Below are positions 35,777 to 41,373 of a stretch of DNA of 41,373 nt, one piece after another. Position 1 is the first letter of the stretch. The number at the start of each line of letters is the position of its first letter. Source of the stretch: Bacteroidaceae bacterium (GTDB taxonomy: Bacteria > Bacteroidota > Bacteroidia > Bacteroidales > Bacteroidaceae); NCBI GenBank assembly GCA_017442185.1, contig JAFSAT010000002.1:1-41373 (forward strand), written 5' to 3'. A program made the translations under genes and the position numbers. A model generated the notes under the pieces. The model did not search any database. It was not told the DNA's origin and saw nothing but the letters and a program-made list of their open reading frames with translations.

Positions 35777-35943
35777 GGAAACCGTTTAGGATTCTTTCAT
35801 ATATTATATTATGTATAAGCGATTTTTACTTGCCTTTTCATGCTCTTTTTAAAGGTTGCATAGCCCGTAATTCTCTGCAACATAACAAAAGAATCTACTC
35901 TAAAAAGTTCTCTGACAGTTCCAGAATAAAGTTCAAACAGCTT
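35777..35943. repeat. Family M intergenic element, copy D
   Basis: The left end is GGAAACCGTTT (35777-35787) and the right end is AAACAGCTT (35935-35943), inverted to each other. On the minus strand the segment 35876-35912 reads GAGAACTTTTTAGAGTAGAT, then TTTTGTTATGTTGCA, matching copy E at 37321-37366. The length of 167 bp equals that of E. It ends one base before the FKBP stop codon, so it lies in the 3' untranslated region of that gene. Confidence 0.5.
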
Positions 35944-35944
35944 A

Positions 35945-37060
35945 TTATTTTGCAGGTGCTTCGGGAGCAGCAGGCTCGGGAGCTGCTTTAACAACCTCCA
36001 ATAAATCCACCACAAAGAACAGAGCCTCATTGGGGCCGATACCGGCTCTTGGTGCACCGTTCACTCCATAGGCAAGTTCACCGGGAATCCAAAGTTCAAT
36101 TTTGCCACCCTTTCCTACGAGCTGCATACCCTCGGTCCAACCCTTTATCACATTGCCAAGAGGGAATCCCACCGGCTCATCGTCCATATAATTGTCGGGA
36201 CGATACATTTTAAGCATCTCTTGACGCTCGGCAGGCATATCTGCAAAACGCGAAGCATCAAAGACCTTTCCGCTGCGCAACATACCTTTGTAGTGTACCT
36301 TCACCTCATCGGCAGCAGTAGGCTTTGTTGCAACATCTCCCTCCTCAACAATTCTATACAACAGTCCGCTTGCAGTTTTCTTAACACCGCTCTGCTTCTC
36401 GATTTCTGCAAGCCACTCCTCCGAGGCCTTCTTATTCTCTGCCGGCAATGTAACCGTAAAGTAATGGCGCATATAGTTGCCGGCCTGCTCGTTTGTCAAC
36501 TTGCACTCCTCTTTAAGAACATCATCCACAGCCTCAAAAAGCCACACAAGCTGAATGGGGAACAGATTCTTTGAAAGTTTCAATCCAAGGTCGTATCCCA
36601 AAGCCGAAGATACAGCGCTGCACTCATCGTCCGATGCAAACATTGTTGTTACATCAAAATCGAGAGTGTCGGGATTAATTTGGGGAACAGTGCCTGTTGT
36701 GTCATTCTTGGCAGCCTCGATGGCGCTCAGCGTCTGCATGCGCTCACGATATTTTGTCATGAAAAAGTCATTGAGAATATCGGTATAAGTTTCAGACGAT
36801 ATATCCTTTCCACCGCTTTTCACAACATCACCGCTCAGCGATGCCGTCTCTATGGCATTCTTAACAAGGTTATAGTCCAACTTAAGTCTTCCCAAATCCC
36901 TCTGCAAGCCATAAGTAATATCCATACCCAAGACATACGAAAGAGTATCAAACTTTGCGGAATCACCCTTAGAGATAACTCCTACACTCTTATTGTTACC
37001 ACAAGAGATAACAAATGCGGCAAAAAGCGAGAATGCCGCCGTCAAAAAAAATTTCTTCAT
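35945..37060 (-). CDS. FKBP-type peptidyl-prolyl isomerase lipoprotein
   Basis: The 371-residue product has a lipoprotein signal (MKKFFLTAAFSLFAAFVISC, Cys20) followed by GNNKS. Residues about 25-240 are a helical FkpA-type N-terminal dimerisation region containing SYVLGMDITYGLQRD and YDLGLKLSKN. The FKBP domain is at about 250-350: VKVHYKGMLRSGKVFDAS, FPLGNVIKGWTEGMQLVGKGGKIELWIPGELAYG and NEALFFVVDLLEV. An Ala/Pro-rich tail ends it (APEPAAPEAPAK). It assists folding of exported proteins. I start at MKKFFLTA; the frame runs 18 codons further up without a signal-like sequence. A TACCTTTG box at 37112-37119 supports this start. Confidence 0.93.
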   Translation of the reverse strand: MKKFFLTAAFSLFAAFVISCGNNKSVGVISKGDSAKFDTLSYVLGMDITYGLQRDLGRLKLDYNLVKNAIETASLSGDVVKSGGKDISSETYTDILNDFFMTKYRERMQTLSAIEAAKNDTTGTVPQINPDTLDFDVTTMFASDDECSAVSSALGYDLGLKLSKNLFPIQLVWLFEAVDDVLKEECKLTNEQAGNYMRHYFTVTLPAENKKASEEWLAEIEKQSGVKKTASGLLYRIVEEGDVATKPTAADEVKVHYKGMLRSGKVFDASRFADMPAERQEMLKMYRPDNYMDDEPVGFPLGNVIKGWTEGMQLVGKGGKIELWIPGELAYGVNGAPRAGIGPNEALFFVVDLLEVVKAAPEPAAPEAPAK

Positions 37061-37111
37061 ATTTGTAATTAAAAAGTTATAACATTTTGCAATTATCGAA
37101 ACAAACGGACA

Positions 37112-37119
37112 CAAAGGTA
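37112..37119 (-). promoter_or_regulatory. -7 box of the FKBP gene
   Basis: TACCTTTG on the minus strand, 51 nt before the ATG at 37058-37060. Confidence 0.45.
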
Positions 37120-37236
37120 ATTAATTTTAAAATACAGCACATAAACAACCTTGCCAAAAACAGAGCATTTTATAAAACTTAACATAAAATTGGTAAAGAA
37201 TCACACTAATAAGAGACTGACAACAATAAAAAGATG

Positions 37237-37244
37237 TAACTTTA
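37237..37244 (+). promoter_or_regulatory. Candidate -7 box upstream of the histidine kinase gene
   Basis: TAACTTTA on the plus strand matches the -7 pattern except the final base. It is 292 nt before the kinase ATG, with element E in between. It is the best box seen in the gap, but another start inside or after E cannot be excluded. Confidence 0.25.
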
Positions 37245-37276
37245 CCACCGCAATTGAGAAACCACAAATAAATTCA

Positions 37277-37443
37277 GAAGCTGTTTAAGAAGATGTTTAA
37301 ATTTTATTTCGGAATTATTTGAGAACTGTTTTAGAGTAGATAGTAGGTTTTCTTTGTTATTTTGCAACGAGTGCAGGCTTGCTTATATTCGAGATATATC
37401 TCAAATTGTAGAAAACATTTCCGATAAAATTTAAACAACTTCC
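37277..37443. repeat. Family M intergenic element, copy E, with a nested family P half copy
   Basis: The ends are inverted repeats: GAAGATGTTTAAATTTTATT (37290-37309) versus the inverse of CCGATAAAATTTAAACAACT (37421-37440). A second AAGCTGTTTAAG precedes the left one. The middle (37321-37366) matches copy D. From 37352 to 37385 the text TTTGTTATTTTGCAACGAGT, then GCAGGCTTGCTTAT matches the right half of family P. A GAGATATATCTC palindrome follows at 37391-37402. Length about 167 bp. It lies in the long leader of the kinase operon. Confidence 0.55.
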
Positions 37444-37536
37444 AAATTTATATCACCAAGTTTTTCATATAGTAAAACCAACGAAACAGACACAATACCT
37501 AAGCAGATAAAAACAACAATTAATCAGCGACCTTTT

Positions 37537-39981
37537 ATGTCCCGAGAATCCAGCACACGGCGCAAAATAACAGCCGGATATATACTTCTGACCCTTTTGC
37601 TAATAGCCACAATGGGCTATATTTACAGCGAAATAAATATACTCGGCGCAAACCACACACACGACCGTCACCGTAGGATGCGTCGTGCCATAAGCAGCAT
37701 AATGAGCGAACTTAACAAAGCAGAGATTATGGCACAAGCCGTTGCCATTGGAGAAATAAAAGAGTACAGACACTACAAACAGAGTATCTCCAATGCCAAA
37801 GCCACACTCGACACACTGCTCACAATCGCCACCGACAGCACACAACTCTTACGCATAGACAGCGTAACCACTCTATTGGAACAGAAAGAGAGTAACATGC
37901 ACACACTCCTTAAAACCATCAGCGAGGCCGACGCCGGAGAAATCTATTACGCCCGTATCGACAGCATTATACACCTGCAAGACTCCCTGCTGGAGAACAT
38001 ATCACGCCGACAACATAGAACAATATCAAGAACACAATCACAAATCTCCCCGGCCGGACGCAAAGGATTTTTCAAACGTCTGAGCGAAGTTTTCTCGCCA
38101 CAAAAACCCGACACAATCATTGTCACAGATACCATACGCGAAGCATACACCGCCGACGACGACACTATACATCTGATAGCCGACACAATAGCTAACATAC
38201 TTGAGAGAGCACGCACACAAGCAGCCGACAATCAAGCCCGCCGAATGCAATTATTAAGAAAGCAGATGCACAGGCTGCAACTGAGCAGCCTCATGCTCAA
38301 CGAAAAAGTCGCAGGCATGCTGGCAACCATAGAAAAAGAGGAGCAAAAATGGTACATCAGACAAGAAGAAGAGCGCGAATCAATGCGTCAGAATTCGGCA
38401 TGGGTAATAACAGGCATAGCAACCGCCACTGTAATGATAGCCGCACTGTTCCTCCTATTTATAGGACGCGACATGAAGAACATCGAGCACTACCGCAAAG
38501 AATTGGAAAAAGCAAGGCTGCGAGCCGAAGAGCTATTATCTATTCGCGAAAAGCTCATGCTCACAATAACGCACGACATAAAAACCCCCACAGGCTCCAT
38601 ACTTGGCTATTGCGAGCTGCTGGGCAACACTCCATTGGGTGAACGACAAATGAAGTATTTACAGAATATGCAAAATTCTGCCAATCATCTGCTCAGACTT
38701 ATAAATTCGCTCTTGGACTTCTACCGTCTCGACTCCGACAAGATGGAAATAACCCCCGTAACATTCAACGCAAAATCCCTGCTTGACAGCATCATAGAAG
38801 AGATTACCCCACAAGCCGAAAGAAAAAACCTCGCTATAATCTACAATTGCGAGCGCACACTCGACGACACATTCACAGGCGACCCCCTGAAATTGCGACA
38901 GATAATTGAAAATCTCACAAGCAATGCCATAAAATTCACAGGTGAGGGCAGCATCGCCATCGAAGCAACATTCACCAACAACACCCTGCATGTCAAAATA
39001 AAAGACACCGGCTGCGGAATATCCCCAAACGAAAAAGAACAGATATTCAAAGAATTTACACGTCTGGGCAATGCACAAGGCAAAGAGGGGTTCGGCCTAG
39101 GGCTATCCATAGTGAACAAACTGACACATCTGATGAAAGGCAGCATAGATGTAGAAAGCACCCTCGGTGAAGGCAGCACATTCCACGTGTCTCTGCCGCT
39201 TAAGCATCAGTCGACCACCGAAGAGACAAAAAAACAAGAGCAACCCGAAACAGCACTGCCACCCACACAGCTGATACTCATCGACGACGACCCCCTGCAA
39301 TTGCAAATGACAAAGAGCATGCTCAATCATCCGGCACTCCACGTTACAGCACTCACCGATGCCGCCACCCTGCTTAACAAAATAAAAGAGAGCCACTACG
39401 ATATAATAATCACCGACATTCAAATGCCCGCAATAAACGGCATCGAACTTATGGCAAAAATCAGAGAAATACCATGCTGCCACACAACCCCCATCATTGC
39501 AATGACGGCTCGCAACGATATACACATAAACGACAACACTCTACATAAATTCAGTGCCATACTGTACAAGCCATTCACACGCAACCAGCTATTCGCAACC
39601 ATATCCGCAACACTCCCACACAACAGCATCAATCCGTCGGCACTCACCGAATATGCAACCAACGCCGATGAGGCCGCAGAGATAATAAACACCTTTATCG
39701 AAGAGACCAAGAAAAAACGAGAAGCCCTCATACAGGCACAATATAAAAGAGACATTCAAACAACAATCTCACTATGCCACCAACTGCTCCCACTCTTCAA
39801 GATGATAGGAGCCGAAAAAAGCCTTCCACACTTAGAGTATTTCGATAAACAGCGAGGAAGCACCATTTTCACCGACGAAACAGCACAAATGATAGATACA
39901 ATAACAGAAGAGGCAGCCACAATAATAGAAAAAGCAGCCCGATACAGCAACAACATAACCAAACACCTCTCCAATGAATAA
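37537..39981 (+). CDS. Hybrid sensor histidine kinase with receiver and HPt domains
   Basis: The 814-residue membrane kinase has TM1 (about 12-31), a long helical sensor region (32-286), TM2 (about 288-310), and a HisKA domain with His346 in TITHDIKTPTGS. It continues with an ATPase domain (N-box IIENLTSNAIKFT, GFGLGLSIV), a receiver domain (577-690; D583-D585, phospho-acceptor D627, K678) and a C-terminal HPt-like domain with H748 in SLCHQLLPLFKMIGA. All four phosphotransfer elements of a His-Asp-His relay are thus in one chain, with the last Asp in the next gene. The stop overlaps the response-regulator start by 8 bases. The signal is unknown; the sensor region has no recognised domain. Confidence 0.92.
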   Translation: MSRESSTRRKITAGYILLTLLLIATMGYIYSEINILGANHTHDRHRRMRRAISSIMSELNKAEIMAQAVAIGEIKEYRHYKQSISNAKATLDTLLTIATDSTQLLRIDSVTTLLEQKESNMHTLLKTISEADAGEIYYARIDSIIHLQDSLLENISRRQHRTISRTQSQISPAGRKGFFKRLSEVFSPQKPDTIIVTDTIREAYTADDDTIHLIADTIANILERARTQAADNQARRMQLLRKQMHRLQLSSLMLNEKVAGMLATIEKEEQKWYIRQEEERESMRQNSAWVITGIATATVMIAALFLLFIGRDMKNIEHYRKELEKARLRAEELLSIREKLMLTITHDIKTPTGSILGYCELLGNTPLGERQMKYLQNMQNSANHLLRLINSLLDFYRLDSDKMEITPVTFNAKSLLDSIIEEITPQAERKNLAIIYNCERTLDDTFTGDPLKLRQIIENLTSNAIKFTGEGSIAIEATFTNNTLHVKIKDTGCGISPNEKEQIFKEFTRLGNAQGKEGFGLGLSIVNKLTHLMKGSIDVESTLGEGSTFHVSLPLKHQSTTEETKKQEQPETALPPTQLILIDDDPLQLQMTKSMLNHPALHVTALTDAATLLNKIKESHYDIIITDIQMPAINGIELMAKIREIPCCHTTPIIAMTARNDIHINDNTLHKFSAILYKPFTRNQLFATISATLPHNSINPSALTEYATNADEAAEIINTFIEETKKKREALIQAQYKRDIQTTISLCHQLLPLFKMIGAEKSLPHLEYFDKQRGSTIFTDETAQMIDTITEEAATIIEKAARYSNNITKHLSNE

Positions 39982-41320
39982 AGAGCTTTTAATAGTAGAA
40001 GACGACCTCACCTTTGCCATCATAATGAAGACATGGCTCACAAAAAAAGGATTCAACGTTCACACTGCGAGCAACTGCACAAAGGCATGCGAAGCACTGC
40101 AAGAGCGAGACTACAGCCTCATCCTCTCCGACCTGCGGTTGCCCGACGGAGAGGGAACCTCACTGCTCCCTCTGATAAAAGAAAAACACCCCGAGACGCC
40201 ACTCATCATAATGACAAGCTACGCCGACATTCAAAGTGCCGTAAATGCCATGAAGCAGGGAGCAAGCGACTACATATCAAAACCCATACGTCCCGATGAG
40301 CTGATGGACAAAATAAAAGAGGTATTAAGCAAAAGAAAAACCGAAGAAAAAAAGGCCCACCCCACACAAAAGCAGCCACTCGAACAGAGCGACAACGATT
40401 TTATGGAGGGAGGCAGCGAAGCAGCCCGCATACTATACAACTACGTATCACTCGTAGCCCCCACACAAATGTCGGTGCTCATAACCGGAGCAAGCGGCAC
40501 AGGCAAAGAGTATGCCGCACGTCGCATACACCGTTTGAGCAAGCGCAACGACCGTCCGTTTGTGGCAATAGATTGCGGCTCGATACCCAAAGAGCTTGCC
40601 GCCTCGGAATTTTTCGGACACATAAAAGGGTCGTTCACCGGAGCACTCGAAGATAAGAGAGGAGCCTTCATTGAAGCCGACGGCGGAACCCTCTTTCTCG
40701 ACGAAGTTGGCAACCTTAGCTACGAGGTACAGGTGCAACTGCTACGTGCCCTCCAAGAGCGACATGTGCGCCCCGTAGGCTCCACAAAAGAGTACGAGGT
40801 TAATGTACGCATAATATGCGCCACAAACGAAGACCTCCCCTCGGCAATAGAACGCGGAGAATTTCGCGAAGACCTATATCACCGCATAAACGAATTTACC
40901 CTGCAAATGCCATCACTCAAAGAGAGGCAGCAAGATATAATGCTCTTTGCCGACCTCTTTTTAGACAAAGCCAACGAAGAATTCGGCAAACACATAACAG
41001 GCTTCGACAGAGAGGCCACCACCCTGATGCTCACCTATGAATGGCCCGGCAATCTGCGCCAATTAAAAAACGTAGTAAAGCGTGCCGCACTCCTTGCACA
41101 AGGAGACTGCATCACCCTGCAAGAGCTATATCTGCCGTCGACCACCCCATCAGCCGACACACAAGCAATCGGCATAAACCTAAACACAAAGGCCACAGAA
41201 AGAGAGCGCATAATAGAGGCACTGCGAAAAACATCTAACAACAAAAGTAAAGCAGCACAACTTTTAGGCATCGACCGAAAAACCCTCTACAACAAGCTGA
41301 AGCTCCACGGCATAGAGTAG
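39974..41320 (+). CDS. Sigma-54-dependent response regulator (NtrC family)
   Basis: The 448-residue regulator has a receiver domain (1-120, D10-D11, phospho-acceptor D53, K103), a sigma-54 AAA+ domain with Walker A GASGTGKE (172-179), the sigma-54 contact loop GSFTGA (219-224), Walker B GGTLFLDE (237-244), the arginine-finger region RGEFREDLYHR (294-304), and a Fis-type HTH (about 420-445: NNKSKAAQLLGIDRKTLYNKL). It should activate sigma-54 promoters once phosphorylated by the overlapping hybrid kinase through its HPt domain. Target promoters are not evident next to it. Confidence 0.95.
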   Translation: MNKELLIVEDDLTFAIIMKTWLTKKGFNVHTASNCTKACEALQERDYSLILSDLRLPDGEGTSLLPLIKEKHPETPLIIMTSYADIQSAVNAMKQGASDYISKPIRPDELMDKIKEVLSKRKTEEKKAHPTQKQPLEQSDNDFMEGGSEAARILYNYVSLVAPTQMSVLITGASGTGKEYAARRIHRLSKRNDRPFVAIDCGSIPKELAASEFFGHIKGSFTGALEDKRGAFIEADGGTLFLDEVGNLSYEVQVQLLRALQERHVRPVGSTKEYEVNVRIICATNEDLPSAIERGEFREDLYHRINEFTLQMPSLKERQQDIMLFADLFLDKANEEFGKHITGFDREATTLMLTYEWPGNLRQLKNVVKRAALLAQGDCITLQELYLPSTTPSADTQAIGINLNTKATERERIIEALRKTSNNKSKAAQLLGIDRKTLYNKLKLHGIE

Positions 41321-41352
41321 CAACCGACAAAAAACCATACAATTGTAGCGTG

Positions 41353-41373
41353 AGTGTGGAAAAATTCCACACT
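41353..41373 (+). terminator. Probable terminator hairpin after the response-regulator gene
   Basis: A perfect 9-bp stem AGTGTGGAA / TTCCACACT with a 3-nt loop ends exactly at the window edge, 32 bp past the stop. The T tract needed to confirm it would be outside the window. Confidence 0.6.

Overview
The window reads as chromosomal DNA from a member of the Bacteroidales (Bacteroidota). Three things support this. Several gene neighbourhoods are typical of the order: tsaD-cinA-rpmB-rpmG-DUF4295; panC-panD next to a short GlgA-like gene and a DUF4270 lipoprotein; rpe-comEC-DHH phosphoesterase-DUF4827-glmM. There are many TonB-type outer-membrane proteins and lipoproteins. Recurrent TAnnTTTG/TATCTTCG boxes, the Bacteroidota -7 promoter element, stand 20-60 nt before gene starts, and Shine-Dalgarno sequences are mostly absent. 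The genus cannot be named from sequence alone. No rRNA, tRNA or CRISPR array was seen.

Layout. 1-1700: an IS3-family transposase in one frame, and an intergenic repeat. 1700-9000 (all minus strand): Smr/DUF2027 protein, Nudix hydrolase, a cysteine-rich lipoprotein, queA, groES-groEL and nadA. 9000-15100: a secreted GH20 hexosaminidase (+); panC-panD (-) divergent from a GlgA-like/DUF4270 pair (+). 15150-25700 (minus strand): a FAD oxidoreductase-GtrA pair, then glmM, DUF4827, DHH phosphoesterase, comEC and rpe. This last block is interrupted by an AT-rich AAA+ ATPase/DUF4143 gene flanked by repeats. 25900-29250 (minus strand): an unrecognised protein coupled to a Pmp3-type peptide, the rpmB-rpmG-DUF4295 operon, cinA and tsaD. 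29330-35600: an acyltransferase-like gene and a TonB-dependent receptor (+) convergent with a large outer-membrane beta-barrel protein (-). 35900-41373: an FKBP lipoprotein (-), then a hybrid histidine kinase with receiver and HPt domains overlapping a sigma-54 response regulator (+).

Most genes are housekeeping. The less ordinary content is between them. Two families of short intergenic repeats run through the window. Family P is an imperfect palindrome of about 72 bp: single at 8887, 2.4 tandem copies at 17223, four at 20725, partial at 22783, half copy near 37350. Its centre shows compensatory base changes between loci, and its left edge coincides with the -7 promoter box of nadA, gtrA and the DHH gene. 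Family M comprises elements of about 96-217 bp bounded by inverted GGAAACTGTTTAAA-like ends (1453, 3398, 25678, 35777, 37277, with a solo end at 27589). They lie in probable 5' or 3' untranslated regions. Two family M members contain a degenerate half of family P. The DUF4143 ATPase gene, with a PD-(D/E)XK-like C-terminus, sits between family P copies inside an otherwise conserved gene block and is the best candidate for recently acquired accessory DNA.
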